Notes: a model not told the origin generated them from the letters alone. A stretch of 64,000 nucleotides of DNA from Ideonella paludis (GCF_018069865.1 NZ_JAGQDG010000002.1:124001-188000); one strand, 5' to 3'. Counted from the first letter of the stretch, positions 1 through 9,491 are shown. A program made the numbers and translations.

Positions 1-779
1 ACCACCTGACTCAAGAAGACATCGGCAAATCGGAAGAATGGATCTTGCAGGCCGATGAGGCTTGGCACGGCTTTGGCGGCCTGGCCGACGGCTTCAATAT
101 GTTGGACCCGATCAAGTCCACCATCATCACCCCGGGCTTGGATGTGACGGGGAAGTTCTCTCAGCATGGCATTCCGGCGTCCATCGTCACCAAGTATCTG
201 GCTGAGCACGGTGTGGTGGTCGAGAAGACCGGTCTCTATTCCTTCTTCATCATGTTCACCATCGGCATCACCAAGGGCCGCTGGAACACCTTGCTCACCG
301 CCTTGCAGCAGTTCAAGGACGACTACGACCGCAACCAGCCGCTGTGGCGCATCCTGCCCGAGTTCTCGGCCGCCTTCCCGCGCTATGAGCGCATGGGCCT
401 GAAGGACCTCTGCCAAAGCGTGCACGAGGCCTATGCCAAGGGCGATATCGCGCGTCTGACCACAGAGGTCTACCTCTCCGACCTTGAGCCTGCGATGAAG
501 CCCAGCGACGCCTATGCGGCCATTGCCCATCGCAAGACGGAGCGTGTGGAGATCGACCAACTCGAAGGCCGCGTGACCACGGCTTTGCTGACTCCCTACC
601 CACCGGGCATCCCGCTGGTCATCCCGGGTGAGCGCTTCAACAAGCGCATCGTGGACTACCTGCGCTTCACGCGCGAATTCAACGCCGCATTCCCCGGCTT
701 CGGCGCTGACGTGCATGGCTTGGTGACCGAAGAGGTGGCAGGCGAGAAGCGTTACTACGTCGATTGCGTGGGCCAGTAA
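1..779 (+). CDS. Arg/Lys/Orn decarboxylase, C-terminal part (5' truncated by window)
   Basis: The frame is open from base 3 and ends at TAA, giving about 258 C-terminal residues of a PLP-dependent biodegradative (fold-III, AdiA/LdcC/SpeC-like) decarboxylase, whose full length is about 750 residues. The LLDPIK-like stretch (NMLDPIKSTIITPG, near base 95-150) and the late TPYPPGIPLVIPGE stretch (base 591-635) are typical of the large-domain end and C-terminal domain of this family. The PLP lysine lies upstream of the window, so substrate choice cannot be read here. Agmatinase 9.5 kb downstream makes arginine a plausible substrate, since decarboxylation would give agmatine; this is inference, and lysine or ornithine remain possible. 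The next gene begins 12 bp after the stop. Confidence 0.9.
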   Translation, partial: HLTQEDIGKSEEWILQADEAWHGFGGLADGFNMLDPIKSTIITPGLDVTGKFSQHGIPASIVTKYLAEHGVVVEKTGLYSFFIMFTIGITKGRWNTLLTALQQFKDDYDRNQPLWRILPEFSAAFPRYERMGLKDLCQSVHEAYAKGDIARLTTEVYLSDLEPAMKPSDAYAAIAHRKTERVEIDQLEGRVTTALLTPYPPGIPLVIPGERFNKRIVDYLRFTREFNAAFPGFGADVHGLVTEEVAGEKRYYVDCVGQ

Positions 780-791
780 GCTGCAGCCGTC

Positions 792-1730
792 ATGGGTACG
801 CATCTGCTCACCCCGCGCATGTCCGGCCTGCTGGACCGCATTCGCTTGGCGGGCCGACCACCGTTCCACACCATGACGCCTGAGGCCGCGCGCAAGGCCT
901 ATGCCCAAGGTGCGGAAGTGCTGGACCTGCCACGCGCGCCGCTGGCTCGTGTTCAAGATCTGGAGATTCGAGCAGACGATGGCACGGCCTTGGCGGCCCG
1001 GCTCTATGCCCCGTCCCAGGAGTGTTTGCCGATCCTGCTCTACCTGCACGGTGGTGGTTTTGTGATCGGTGGGCTGGAAACCCACGACAGCCTCTGCCGC
1101 CAATTGGCCCTGCGCAGCGGGGCAGCGGTGGTGTCTCTGGACTACCGGCTAGCTCCCGAGCATCCTTTTCCTACCGCTGTGGAAGACTCATTTGCTGCGC
1201 TACGCTGGCTGAGTGCAGAGGGCGCCGCGGGCCTAGGCTTGGATGGCCGTCGCTTGGGCGTCGGGGGTGACAGCGCAGGGGGCACCTTGAGCGCAGTGTG
1301 CGCCATCTTGGCGCGCGACGCGGGCTTGCCGCTGGCCCTGCAGCTCTTGCTGACGCCCGGCACCAGCGCCCACGGGGACTTCCCGTCCCGCCATTTGTTC
1401 GCCAACGGCTTCTTGTTGGATGCCGCCGGCATTGACTGGTTCTTTAACCACTATGTCACCAAGCACCAACGGCAGGATTGGCGCTTCGCGCCGTTAGAGG
1501 CCGCTGATCTGGAAGGCGTGGCGCCAGCCACGGTGATCCTCGCAGAGTGTGACCCCTTGGCGGACGAAGGGGTGGCCTACGCCGACAAACTGCGCAGCGC
1601 TGGCGTGGCCGTGGAGTTAGAAATTTTTCGCGGCCTGACGCACGATTTCATCAAGATGGGCCGTTTCATCAAAGAGGCTGAGACGGCACAGGCTTTGGCA
1701 GGTGCTGCCATGAGAAAGGCTTTCGCATGA
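792..1730 (+). CDS. Alpha/beta hydrolase, hormone-sensitive-lipase-type carboxylesterase
   Basis: The 312-residue protein has the HSL-family signature: oxyanion motif HGGG at residues 86-89, nucleophile motif GDSAGG at 159-164 with Ser161, DYRLAPEHPFP between them, and likely acid Asp254 (AECDPLADEG) and His284 (GLTHDF) completing the triad. It has no signal peptide, so it should be cytoplasmic. HSL esterases hydrolyse short-chain esters; the natural substrate cannot be read from sequence. It begins 12 bp after the decarboxylase stop and its own TGA overlaps the ATG of the thioesterase-GNAT gene (ATGA), so the three probably form one transcript. Confidence 0.9.
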   Translation: MGTHLLTPRMSGLLDRIRLAGRPPFHTMTPEAARKAYAQGAEVLDLPRAPLARVQDLEIRADDGTALAARLYAPSQECLPILLYLHGGGFVIGGLETHDSLCRQLALRSGAAVVSLDYRLAPEHPFPTAVEDSFAALRWLSAEGAAGLGLDGRRLGVGGDSAGGTLSAVCAILARDAGLPLALQLLLTPGTSAHGDFPSRHLFANGFLLDAAGIDWFFNHYVTKHQRQDWRFAPLEAADLEGVAPATVILAECDPLADEGVAYADKLRSAGVAVELEIFRGLTHDFIKMGRFIKEAETAQALAGAAMRKAFA

Positions 1731-2596
1731 GTGATCGTCTCCCCGGGTTTCGATATGTGGAGCGTCTGCGCGTCCGCTGGGTTGAAGTGGACTTGCAGAA
1801 GATCGTCTTCAACGGCCACTACCTGATGTACCTGGACACGGCCATGGCAGGCTATTGGCGCGCCTTGGCCTTGCCCTACGAAGCCACTTTCAGTGCCTTG
1901 AACGGGGAGTTGTTCGTCAAAAAGGCCGAGCTGGAGTACCACGCTCCCGCCGAGTTGGATGACTTGCTGGAGATTGGCTTGGCCTGCGAGCACGTCGGCA
2001 ACAGCTCGGTGCGCTTCAAGGCCGGCATCTTCCGTGACCGGCGCCTCTTGGTCAGTGGGCAGTTGATCTACGTCTACGCATCAGCCAGCGCTCATCAACG
2101 CCAGTCACTGCCCGTCCCCGATGCACTGCGGCAGGCTTTTGCGGCCTTTGAGGCCGGCGAAGACATGGTGTGCGTCAAGACGGGGAGTTGGGCGCAGCAC
2201 GCCGAAGCCGCTGCCGCGTTGCGCCAGCAAGTATTTGTGATCGAACAAGGCATACCCGCAGCATTGGCCTGTGACGCTGCCGATGAGGCGGCGGTGCATG
2301 CCGTCGCCCACAACCGCCTTGGCTTGGCCTTGGCGGCCGGTCGGCTGTTGCCAGCGCAGGCCGGACAGGGGCGTATCGGGCGAATGGCCGTGGCCCGCGG
2401 TTTGCGCGGCTCAGGTGTGGGTTTGAGGGTGCTGAATGCCCTGGAGCGGGCAGCGGCTCAGCGCGGCGACCACAGCGTCATGCTGCATGCCCAAGCCAGC
2501 GCGGTGGGTTTTTATCTCAAGGCGGGCTACCAAGCTCAAGGCGAACCTTTCACTGAGGCGGGCATCGAACACCTCGAAATGACAAAGCGGCTTTGA
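1727..2596 (+). CDS. Two-domain acyl-CoA thioesterase (4HBT/YbgC-like) plus GNAT acetyltransferase
   Basis: Residues about 8-130 form a hot-dog thioesterase of the YbgC/4HBT type: the segment RWVEVDLQKIVFNGHYLMYL places the likely catalytic Asp at residue 22, followed by the long helix and strands of the fold. Residues about 148-289 form a GNAT domain with the acetyl-CoA pyrophosphate motif RGSGVG at 227-232 and a typical end (VGFYLKAGYQAQGEPF). The reading frame is continuous with no internal start at the junction, so this is a true fusion. The GNAT half resembles ElaA/YjcF-type members. Translation is coupled to the upstream esterase by a 4-bp overlap. Substrates are unknown; a cytoplasmic enzyme acting on acyl-CoA is the simplest reading. 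Confidence 0.85.
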   Translation: MSDRLPGFRYVERLRVRWVEVDLQKIVFNGHYLMYLDTAMAGYWRALALPYEATFSALNGELFVKKAELEYHAPAELDDLLEIGLACEHVGNSSVRFKAGIFRDRRLLVSGQLIYVYASASAHQRQSLPVPDALRQAFAAFEAGEDMVCVKTGSWAQHAEAAAALRQQVFVIEQGIPAALACDAADEAAVHAVAHNRLGLALAAGRLLPAQAGQGRIGRMAVARGLRGSGVGLRVLNALERAAAQRGDHSVMLHAQASAVGFYLKAGYQAQGEPFTEAGIEHLEMTKRL

Positions 2597-2700
2597 GCGC
2601 AGCCTAGCAACAGGCTTTGCCCGTCTCTCCCGATAAGGGGTGCCAAGCGACATGGCGCGGCCCGGCGCGTTCTGGCCAGGCCGGCCCGTGCGGGCCCCGC

Positions 2701-3642
2701 TCAGAGCTTGTGGCTCGGCCGCAGCAGGCTGCGCACCCGACGCTTTTTGGTGGGCTGGCCGGCGTCCTCCGCCAAGTCACCATCCGCCACTGGCCCGATT
2801 TCACTCAACACCTGTTCGGCGGAGTCATCGGTCTCATACTTCGGAGGCCACTGCTTGATCTCGGTGCGGCGAAGCAAGGCTAAGCCCGGCCCGGCCGTGA
2901 AGGTGCGCTCGAAAACCTGTGTGACCAAGCGCTTGTTCACCCGCTCCGTGATGATGAGTGTGGAGCAGCGGGTGCCGTAACTCAGGTCGGGGGAGCGGAT
3001 GAAGGCCGGCGAGAGCATGCGCTCCACGTCCATCGACACACCGGTCGATGGCAATTTGCTGTCAGCCGGTACGGTTTTGTCGCTCAGCGCTTCAAACAGC
3101 ATGCGCGCCAAGGATTCGGTGTCATAGGCTTCGTCCAAGCTCTGGCGCAGCTTGTTTTTCAAGCGGGTCACCTTGGGCCAGGGTTCATCCAATGCGCCGT
3201 TGCTCAGGCCAAAAATGCCGCGCTCCAGGCGTGTCGGGCAGGCGGCTTCGCTGCTGGCGTAAAAACAATCACCGCGGCGGAAATCCGCTGCAATCAAATT
3301 GAAGGGCTGATAGCCTGTCAGCGCCACCTTGGGCCAGTACAGATCAGGCCGCATGTCCCCCCGCAGCCAACGAGGCACTAGCTCCCCCCGCGACGGCGCA
3401 TTGGGATCTTGCGCACCAGGCTTGCGAACGTTGGTGACCAGGGCCATACGACCTTGGGCCGTGAGTCCCATCCAGGTGCCACCGGCCTTTTGGTCGCGGC
3501 CAGACAGGATCGCCGGCGCATCCCCTGCGGGGTTCCACCAGCCCAAGCGGGCGGCAGGGCGATTGAAAAACTCGTCGCGGTTGGCGGCAATCACCAGCGG
3601 GAAGCGGCGGCTTTCATCCAGCGCCAAAACGGCTAGACACAT
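2701..3642 (-). CDS. NRDE family (TANGO2-like) protein
   Basis: The 313-residue product starts MCLAVLALDESRRFPLV and carries the diagnostic NRDE motif (AANRDEFF) within the first 30 residues, followed by GGTWMGLT and NVRKP, as in TANGO2/NRDE proteins. The frame extends 13 codons further upstream, but Met-Cys at 3642 is chosen because family members begin with Met-Cys, and the Cys may become N-terminal as in Ntn-hydrolases. The biochemical role is not settled in bacteria; eukaryotic TANGO2 has been linked to haem and lipid handling. It overlaps the DUF4936 gene by 10 bp and is likely co-transcribed with it. Confidence 0.88.
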   Translation of the reverse strand: MCLAVLALDESRRFPLVIAANRDEFFNRPAARLGWWNPAGDAPAILSGRDQKAGGTWMGLTAQGRMALVTNVRKPGAQDPNAPSRGELVPRWLRGDMRPDLYWPKVALTGYQPFNLIAADFRRGDCFYASSEAACPTRLERGIFGLSNGALDEPWPKVTRLKNKLRQSLDEAYDTESLARMLFEALSDKTVPADSKLPSTGVSMDVERMLSPAFIRSPDLSYGTRCSTLIITERVNKRLVTQVFERTFTAGPGLALLRRTEIKQWPPKYETDDSAEQVLSEIGPVADGDLAEDAGQPTKKRRVRSLLRPSHKL

Positions 3643-3953
3643 GGCACAAACTCCTCGGTGTGGCGCGCGCTTTGCAACCAAGGTGTCAAAGCTGTAGCGG
3701 CTTGATCAATCTCGCCTCGCAAGCGGCTCATGCCAGCGTCGAGGCCTGCGGCGGCAGGGTCTAGGCTTAAGTCGTAGGTTTCCATCAGCGTCAGCATCTC
3801 GTTCTGCAGGTCAGTCCGCCTCAAGACCTGAGCCCTCAGCCCAGGCCAGCGCTCGCACAGCAGCGCCTGAAAAGCGCGCACTGCATGAATGACCGGTGCC
3901 TGATCATCGGCACGAATGCGGTAGTAGATGAACCACTGCTGTGAAATATGCAT
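3633..3953 (-). CDS. DUF4936 family protein
   Basis: This 106-residue protein (MHISQQWFIYYRIRADD..., ending FVPCV) matches the small DUF4936 family seen in Burkholderiales, commonly beside an NRDE gene. The start at 3953 is an ATG. Although the frame stays open upstream, that extension lies inside the end of ygfZ in another frame and has no family-like sequence. It has no signal peptide or membrane segment. It reads as a small alpha/beta cytoplasmic domain with an aromatic-rich first strand. No function is known. The gene lies 26 bp downstream of ygfZ and its end overlaps the NRDE start, so ygfZ-DUF4936-NRDE look like one operon. Confidence 0.8.
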   Translation of the reverse strand: MHISQQWFIYYRIRADDQAPVIHAVRAFQALLCERWPGLRAQVLRRTDLQNEMLTLMETYDLSLDPAAAGLDAGMSRLRGEIDQAATALTPWLQSARHTEEFVPCV

Positions 3954-3979
3954 CGAAACAGGCCCTGGACCCGCGCACT

Positions 3980-4909
3980 TCAGGGAGATTCTGTGGGGAT
4001 GTCGTAGGGCAAGCGCTGCAAGCGCAGCCCATTCACACCGGCATTTCCGACGCTCAGGCTGCCGCTCTCCAGGGCCGCCAATTTCAACTCGACCAGGGCA
4101 AGGTGCGCGCCTGCGGCCAGCGATGCCGCCAACACGACCATGCCGGCTGGTTGCTCGGGGTCTTGGCTGTGAAAGATCTCCTGGCCAGGCACACAAGGAC
4201 TGCTGGTTTCGACCAAAAAGGCCCGGCGCTTGAGGGTGCCCCGATACTGGCTGCGCGCCACGACCTCCTGTCCGGGATAGCAGCCCTTCTTGAAGTTCAC
4301 GCCGCCCACAAGCTCGAAATTGACCATCTGCGGCACAAATTGATCCACCGTAGCAGCGGTGATGCGGGCCACACCGCTGGCCACCTCGAGATAAGCCCAA
4401 ACATCGGCCGCCAAGGCAGGCGTGCTCGCCGGCGGTGCGCCTGCACCCACCCACAGCGCGCGCATCAGCCCCAAGGCAGGTGGCAGGTGAACGACTTGGC
4501 CGCCTTCTGCCGCATGGACCGTCCATGGCGCCTGCGTGGGCACCACAGGCCCCAGCAAGCCGAACACCGCCAGCTCGGCACTGGCGTCGCTGAGCTTGCA
4601 CTTGGCGCGCAAGACAAACATCGACAAACGTTTCAGCGTCGGCGCTAGCAAGTCTGCGCTGCAGGCCAGCAGCAGGTCAGCCCCACTGCGCCAGACCACA
4701 AAGCTGGCGGTCAGCCGGCCCTTGGCTGAGCAAAAACCGGCCAGCCGGGCTTGACCTTCCGCCAGACCCTTGATGTCTGCCGTGAGTTGGCCATGCAAAA
4801 AGTCCGCAGCATCGTCGCCCGTGGCGCGGATCACGCCCCAATTGGGCAAAAGCACTGCACCGGCAGCTTGCGGTGCGGCAGGGAAGGGGGCAGAGGCTTG
4901 AAATGACAT
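3980..4909 (-). CDS. ygfZ: Folate-dependent Fe-S cluster assembly protein YgfZ
   Basis: The 309-residue protein is a GcvT-like folate-binding protein of the YgfZ/IBA57 type. It has the N-terminal DAADFLHGQLTADI segment and the family signature KGCYPGQEVVAR with the conserved Cys near residue 210. YgfZ helps repair or maintain certain [4Fe-4S] enzymes with tetrahydrofolate. The start at 4909 (MSFQAS) is preferred over the longer open frame, which crosses the divergent mltG promoter region and lacks homology. The gene is divergent from mltG with 57 bp between start codons, so the two share a short regulatory interval. Confidence 0.92.
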   Translation of the reverse strand: MSFQASAPFPAAPQAAGAVLLPNWGVIRATGDDAADFLHGQLTADIKGLAEGQARLAGFCSAKGRLTASFVVWRSGADLLLACSADLLAPTLKRLSMFVLRAKCKLSDASAELAVFGLLGPVVPTQAPWTVHAAEGGQVVHLPPALGLMRALWVGAGAPPASTPALAADVWAYLEVASGVARITAATVDQFVPQMVNFELVGGVNFKKGCYPGQEVVARSQYRGTLKRRAFLVETSSPCVPGQEIFHSQDPEQPAGMVVLAASLAAGAHLALVELKLAALESGSLSVGNAGVNGLRLQRLPYDIPTESP

Positions 4910-4966
4910 GGGGCGATTATCATCGCGCCCCATGTCTGTGAAGCCTGAAGGGTCTGGGAATCCGTG

Positions 4967-5962
4967 ATGAAGCTTTGGCGATACGGGGCCGCCGCCCTGG
5001 CACTGATGGCCGCCTTGGTGGGGGCCGCCGCTTGGTGGTTGCACCAGCCGCTTAGCTTGGGGGCGCCGCGGGTAGAGGTCTCCATTGAGCCTGGCACCTC
5101 GCCGCAAGAAGTGGCCCGACTGTGGGTACAGGCTGGGGTGCAAAGTTCACCCGATCTGCTCTATGCATGGTTCCGAGCCTCCGGCCAAGCCCGGCGCATT
5201 CAAGCCGGCAGCTACGAGGTGGAGCCTGGGGTCACCCCAAGGACCTTGCTGGAGCGCATGGTCAAGGGTGAGCAAACCTTGGAGTCTGTGCGCTTGATTG
5301 AGGGCTGGACCTTCAGGCAAGTGCGGGAACACCTGGCCAAAGCCCCCCATTTGAAATCCACCATCGCCGTCTTGGACGATGCTCAAGTGGCGGCACTGCT
5401 GGGGGTGGAAGGGGATCGCGTCGATGGCTGGCTCTTTCCCGACACCTATGCGTACAGCCGGGGCGTCAGCGACATGACGGTCTTGAAGCGAGCCAAAGCA
5501 GCCATGAGCCGGCAGCTTGACGCAGTCTGGGCCCAGCGGCAGCCTGACCTGCCCCTGAAAACGCCTCAAGAGATGCTGGTTCTGGCCTCGGTGGTCGAGA
5601 AAGAAACCGGCCTGCCCGCAGACCGTGGCCTGATTGCGGGCGTTTTTGCGAACCGGCTGCGCATCGGCATGCCTTTGCAGTCGGACCCTACCGTGATCTA
5701 TGGCATGGGCGCTGAGTTTGACGGCAATCTGCGGCGTGCCGACTTGAGCGCCGACACGCCCTGGAACACCTACACCCGCCGTGGCTTGCCGCCCACCCCG
5801 ATCGCGCTGACCAGTTTGGCGGCTCTGCGGGCCGTGGCCATGCCTCAAAGCACGCGGGCGCTGTACTTTGTGGCCCGGGGGGATGGCTCCAGCGTCTTCA
5901 GCGAGACCTTGGCCGACCATAATCGAGCGGTCAACCAATTTCAGCGAGGCGGCACCCCTTGA
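4967..5962 (+). CDS. mltG: Endolytic murein transglycosylase MltG
   Basis: The 331-residue protein has one N-terminal membrane segment (residues about 7-25, rich in Ala/Leu) and a periplasmic YceG domain. The catalytic region [11 protein letters not shown] places the active-site Glu at 211, followed by [22 protein letters not shown], both diagnostic. MltG cleaves nascent glycan strands and is thought to terminate peptidoglycan polymerisation. The ATG at 4967 is used; a GTG directly before it is possible. Its stop codon shares one base with the tmk start (TGATG), so translation is coupled to tmk. Confidence 0.95.
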   Translation: MKLWRYGAAALALMAALVGAAAWWLHQPLSLGAPRVEVSIEPGTSPQEVARLWVQAGVQSSPDLLYAWFRASGQARRIQAGSYEVEPGVTPRTLLERMVKGEQTLESVRLIEGWTFRQVREHLAKAPHLKSTIAVLDDAQVAALLGVEGDRVDGWLFPDTYAYSRGVSDMTVLKRAKAAMSRQLDAVWAQRQPDLPLKTPQEMLVLASVVEKETGLPADRGLIAGVFANRLRIGMPLQSDPTVIYGMGAEFDGNLRRADLSADTPWNTYTRRGLPPTPIALTSLAALRAVAMPQSTRALYFVARGDGSSVFSETLADHNRAVNQFQRGGTP

Positions 5963-6591
5963 TGGCGCACGGACTATTCATCACATTCGAAGGCATTGAT
6001 GGGGCAGGCAAGTCCTCGCACATTGAAGCCGCCGCCCAAGCCCTGCGCGAGCAAGGCCACGAGGTGGTGATGAGCCGCGAGCCCGGTGGCACGCCCTTGG
6101 CCGAAGCCCTGCGCGAGTTGTTTTTGCACCGCCCCATGGACGCGCTGACCGAGGCGCTCTTGGTCTTTGCCGCACGCCGAGACCACCTCGCCACCGTGAT
6201 CGAGCCCGCGCTGCAGCGGGGCTGCACGGTCTTGTGTGACCGCTTCACCGACGCCACTTTTGCCTACCAGGGAGCGGGTCGTGGCTTTGATTTAGCAGTC
6301 TTGAGCCAGTTGGAGGCTTGGGTGCAACAAGGCCGCCAGCCCGACATGACGCTGTGGTTCGATGTGCCACCGGCCGTGGCTGCACAGCGCCGCGCTGCAG
6401 CGCGTGCAGCAGACCGGCTGGAAGCGGAGGACTTGGCGTTTTTTGAGCGTGTGCGCTCAGGCTACGAGGCGCGCCGCGCCGCCGACCCCGGCCGGGTGCG
6501 TTGCATCGACAGCGGCCAAAGCCTAGAGGCCGTGCGCGCTGCGGTGCTGGCCCTGGTGCAGCCCTTGCAGCCGCGAGGGGGCTTGCTGTGA
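5962..6591 (+). CDS. tmk: Thymidylate kinase
   Basis: The 209-residue protein has the dTMP kinase P-loop [11 protein letters not shown] (residues 9-19), the substrate-site [16 protein letters not shown], and the catalytic [11 protein letters not shown] segment that carries the Arg near residue 35. It phosphorylates dTMP to dTDP in the cytoplasm. The ATG at 5962 overlaps the mltG stop, and its own stop overlaps the GTG of holB. The same mltG-tmk-holB-pilZ order occurs in Pseudomonas. Confidence 0.96.
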   Translation: MAHGLFITFEGIDGAGKSSHIEAAAQALREQGHEVVMSREPGGTPLAEALRELFLHRPMDALTEALLVFAARRDHLATVIEPALQRGCTVLCDRFTDATFAYQGAGRGFDLAVLSQLEAWVQQGRQPDMTLWFDVPPAVAAQRRAAARAADRLEAEDLAFFERVRSGYEARRAADPGRVRCIDSGQSLEAVRAAVLALVQPLQPRGGLL

Positions 6592-7649
6592 TCTTGAACG
6601 AGAAGGACTTGCCCTGGCTGGCCGAGCCCCTGGCGCAGTTGCGTGATGGCGCGCGGGGCCATGCCTTGATCCTCCACGGCCGTGGCCAATCAGGCTTGCT
6701 GAGTTTGGCTTTCAGGCTGGCCCAGGCTTGGTTGTGTGAGCAGCCACCCGGGCCCTGTGACCAGTGCCCTTCATGCCACCTGTCTCTGGCCGGCAGCCAC
6801 GGCGACTTGAAGGTGCTGATGCCTGAAACTCATCAGCAAGCCTTGCGCTGGGGCGGCGGTGCTGAAGAGGGCGAGTCTGACGTCAGCGACGGTGAATCCA
6901 AAAGCAAGCGCAAGCCCAGCCGTGAGATTCGGGTCGAGGCCATTCGCCAAGCCATTGCCTGGGCGCACTCCAGCTCGGCCCGTGGCCGCGGCAAGATGCT
7001 GGTGCTGTATCCGGCCGACGCCATGAATGTGGTGGCTGCCAATGCCTTGCTCAAAACTCTGGAAGAGCCGGCACCGGGCATGCGCATCTTGCTGTGCGTG
7101 GAAGACCCTGAACGGCTTTTGCCCACCATCCGCAGCCGCTGCCAACGCGCGGCCGTGCCCCTGCCCACACCAGATGCCGCCTTGGCATGGCTGAAGGCCA
7201 AGGGTGTCGACGAGCCGGAGACCTTGCTGCGGGCCGCAGGCGGCGAGCCCCAAGCTGCCTTGGCATTGCTAGAGGCTGGCTTGCCCGCGGCCGCCTGGCA
7301 TGCCATCCCGGCCCGGGTGGCGGCCGGCGACGCCAGTGCGCTGGCCGGCCTGAACCTGCCGGTGGCCGTGCGGCTGTTGCAGCAGTTGTGCCACGATGCG
7401 ATGGCCGTGCTGGCCGGCGCGCCGCCGCAATACTTCCCGCCGGGCAGTGTCCCCATGCCGGCCAACTGGGTCCGACTCAACGCTTGGCAAGCGGCGTTGC
7501 TCAAAGCGGCCCGCCATGATGAGCACCCTTGGAATGCGCCCTTGTTGCTGGAGGCCCTCGTGGCGCAGGCGCATGCCACATTTGCCCGCAAAGCCATGGG
7601 GCCGGGGAGGGCGGCAGCACGCCCCGGGCTCGCTACACTTCCGTTATGA
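6588..7649 (+). CDS. holB: DNA polymerase III delta' subunit
   Basis: The 353-residue protein is the clamp-loader delta' subunit. It has a zinc module with four cysteines (C50, C57, C60, C63), a degenerate P-loop lacking the Lys-Thr pair (GRGQSGL, residues 31-37), and the AAA+ motif [10 protein letters not shown]. The GTG at 6588 is chosen as start because it overlaps the tmk TGA (GTGA) and the product then begins [11 protein letters not shown], the expected N-terminus. A charged low-complexity insert ([17 protein letters not shown]) near residues 92-108 is unusual but not disruptive. The end overlaps the pilZ start (ATGA). Confidence 0.93.
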   Translation: MILNEKDLPWLAEPLAQLRDGARGHALILHGRGQSGLLSLAFRLAQAWLCEQPPGPCDQCPSCHLSLAGSHGDLKVLMPETHQQALRWGGGAEEGESDVSDGESKSKRKPSREIRVEAIRQAIAWAHSSSARGRGKMLVLYPADAMNVVAANALLKTLEEPAPGMRILLCVEDPERLLPTIRSRCQRAAVPLPTPDAALAWLKAKGVDEPETLLRAAGGEPQAALALLEAGLPAAAWHAIPARVAAGDASALAGLNLPVAVRLLQQLCHDAMAVLAGAPPQYFPPGSVPMPANWVRLNAWQAALLKAARHDEHPWNAPLLLEALVAQAHATFARKAMGPGRAAARPGLATLPL

Positions 7650-8032
7650 GCGACATTGAACCCCGATCAACCCCTGCACCTGCCGCCAGCACCACGCGCC
7701 CTAGCGTCATTCAGCTGGTGTTTCGTGAAAAGGGGGCGCTGTATGCGGCTTATGTGCCCTTGTTTTCCGAGGGCGGCTTGTTCGTGCCCTCGGTGCGCGA
7801 GTACCAATTGGGCGACGATATCTACTTGCTTCTGACCCTGCCCGGCGACACCCAACGCTACCCGGTGGCCGGCAAGGTCGGCTGGATCACGCCGCCCAAC
7901 ACGCCAGGTGGCCGCACCCAAGGTGTCGGAGTGCGCTTTCCCAATGACGACAAGACCAAGGTGCTGAAGGTCCGGATCGAAGAGATCTTGGGCACGGCCC
8001 TGTCGTCCTCCAAACCCACGCAGACGCTCTGA
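7646..8032 (+). CDS. pilZ: PilZ-domain protein, type IV pilus type
   Basis: This 128-residue protein sits in the classic holB-pilZ-tatD context and has the PilZ beta-barrel pattern (GGLFVPSVREYQLGDDIYLL, then KVGWITPPN and GVGVRF). The canonical c-di-GMP motifs RxxxR and D/NxSxxG are not visible, as in Pseudomonas PilZ itself, which does not bind c-di-GMP and acts through PilB/FimX. The likely role is therefore type IV pilus assembly or twitching through protein contacts; this is family knowledge rather than something seen here. The ATG overlaps the holB stop. No pilus structural genes are in the window. Confidence 0.88.
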   Translation: MSDIEPRSTPAPAASTTRPSVIQLVFREKGALYAAYVPLFSEGGLFVPSVREYQLGDDIYLLLTLPGDTQRYPVAGKVGWITPPNTPGGRTQGVGVRFPNDDKTKVLKVRIEEILGTALSSSKPTQTL

Positions 8033-8034
8033 GC

Positions 8035-8838
8035 ATGTACGTTGATTCTCACTGCCACCTCAGTTTTCCGGAGCTGGTGGCGCAGTGGCCGCAGATTCGT
8101 ACTGACATGCGGGCCGCTCAGGTCGCGGGCGCGCTGTGCGTCTGCACCCACATGGAAGAGTTCGAGGCGATTCACGCTTTGACGAGCTCAGAGCCTTGGC
8201 TCTGGGCCAGTGTCGGCGTGCACCCCGACACCGAAGGCGCCATCGAGCCCAGCGTGGCTGATCTGGTTCAGGCTGCTCAGTCTGACAAGGTCATCGCCAT
8301 TGGCGAGACCGGCCTGGATTACTACCGCCTGGGTACCCGAACGGTGGCTGACATGGAGTGGCAGCGAGAGCGCTTCCGGGTTCACATTCGCGCAGCGCGA
8401 GAGTCCGACTTACCGCTGATCATCCACACCCGCAGCGCCGGTGAAGACACTTTGCGGGTGCTGAGAGAAGAGGGCGGCGGTCAGGTACGTGGCGTGTTCC
8501 ATTGCTTCACTGAGACCCTGGAGGTCGCCCAAGCGGCCATGGACTTGGGTTTTCACATCTCGTTCTCCGGCATTCTGAGCTTTCGCAATGCCGAAGACAT
8601 GCGCGCAGTGGCCCGCATGGTGCCCTTGGAGCGCTGCTTGATCGAGACCGACAGCCCCTATCTCGCGCCCATGCCCCACCGGGGCAAAACCAACACGCCG
8701 GCTCTGGTGCCTTTCGTGGCCAAGGCCTTGGCCCAAGAAAAGGGCCTGAGCCCAGAAGCCATTGGCGAAGCCACCCGGCTCAACTTTGAGCACCTGTTCA
8801 GAGTGAGCGTTCCTGCTTTGGAGAGCACCCCCACATGA
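8035..8838 (+). CDS. tatD: TatD family metal-dependent hydrolase
   Basis: The 267-residue TIM-barrel protein has the expected metal ligands: DSHCHL at residues 4-9, the GETGLDYY glutamate, LPLIIHTRSA, VFHCFTE and the C-terminal ETDSPYLAP aspartate. TatD proteins are Mg-dependent DNases/3' exonucleases or related hydrolases. It follows pilZ by 2 bp, and its stop overlaps the ankyrin gene start, so it belongs to the mltG-ankyrin operon. Which paralogue (TatD, YcfH or YjjV) it represents is not decided; the holB neighbourhood favours YcfH-type. Confidence 0.92.
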   Translation: MYVDSHCHLSFPELVAQWPQIRTDMRAAQVAGALCVCTHMEEFEAIHALTSSEPWLWASVGVHPDTEGAIEPSVADLVQAAQSDKVIAIGETGLDYYRLGTRTVADMEWQRERFRVHIRAARESDLPLIIHTRSAGEDTLRVLREEGGGQVRGVFHCFTETLEVAQAAMDLGFHISFSGILSFRNAEDMRAVARMVPLERCLIETDSPYLAPMPHRGKTNTPALVPFVAKALAQEKGLSPEAIGEATRLNFEHLFRVSVPALESTPT

Positions 8839-9491
8839 GCCAATTTGGGACTCAGCGCCGCCGTTTGCTGGCGGCCACCGTGTTGATGGGGCTGGCCGGT
8901 CAGGCCTCCGCCGATGCTTTGGTTGATTTTTTTCGAGCCATCAACTTGGACTTGCCCGATGTCGTGCGCAAGTTGATCGCGCAAGGCATTGACCCCAACT
9001 CGCGGGCCGAAGACGGCTTGCCGGCCATCCATAAGGCGTTTCGCGATGACTCGCCCAAAGTGGTCGAGGTCTTGATCGATCAGCCTGCGCTCAACGTGAA
9101 TTTGCGCAACAGCGCGGGCGAGACGCCGCTGATGATGGCTGCGATTCGCGGCAACCTGAGCGCCATGAAGCGCTTGATGGAGCGCGGTGCGCAGATCAAC
9201 CAAGAAGGCTGGACCCCTTTGCATTACGCAGCCAGCCAGACGGCTGTAGAGCCGCTTGCCTTGCTGTTGGACAAGGGGGCTGACATCAACGCCCGTTCAC
9301 CCAACGGCAGCACGCCACTGATGATGGCGGCGCGCTATGGCAGCGAAGATGGCACCCAACTGCTGCTGCGCCGGGGAGCTGATGCGCAGTTGCTCAATGA
9401 GCAAAATCTCTCGGCTTCAGATTTCGCCAAGCGCGTGGGACGCGATGGCTTGGCCAAAGCGCTGGCAGCCGCTGCAGCGAAGGCTAGATAG
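8835..9491 (+). CDS. Exported ankyrin-repeat protein
   Basis: The 218-residue protein begins with a signal peptide (residues 1-26, RRRLLAATVLMGLAG then ASA-DA) whose Arg-rich start could also suit Tat export. The mature part holds four to five ankyrin repeats, seen as recurring GxTPLMMAA/TPLHYAA blocks near residues 50-200. It is predicted to be periplasmic and to act in protein-protein contact; no enzymatic motif is visible. Similar small ankyrin proteins follow tatD in other Burkholderiales. It overlaps the tatD stop by 4 bp and is the last gene of this operon, converging on the next minus-strand gene 25 bp away. Confidence 0.85.
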   Translation: MSQFGTQRRRLLAATVLMGLAGQASADALVDFFRAINLDLPDVVRKLIAQGIDPNSRAEDGLPAIHKAFRDDSPKVVEVLIDQPALNVNLRNSAGETPLMMAAIRGNLSAMKRLMERGAQINQEGWTPLHYAASQTAVEPLALLLDKGADINARSPNGSTPLMMAARYGSEDGTQLLLRRGADAQLLNEQNLSASDFAKRVGRDGLAKALAAAAAKAR

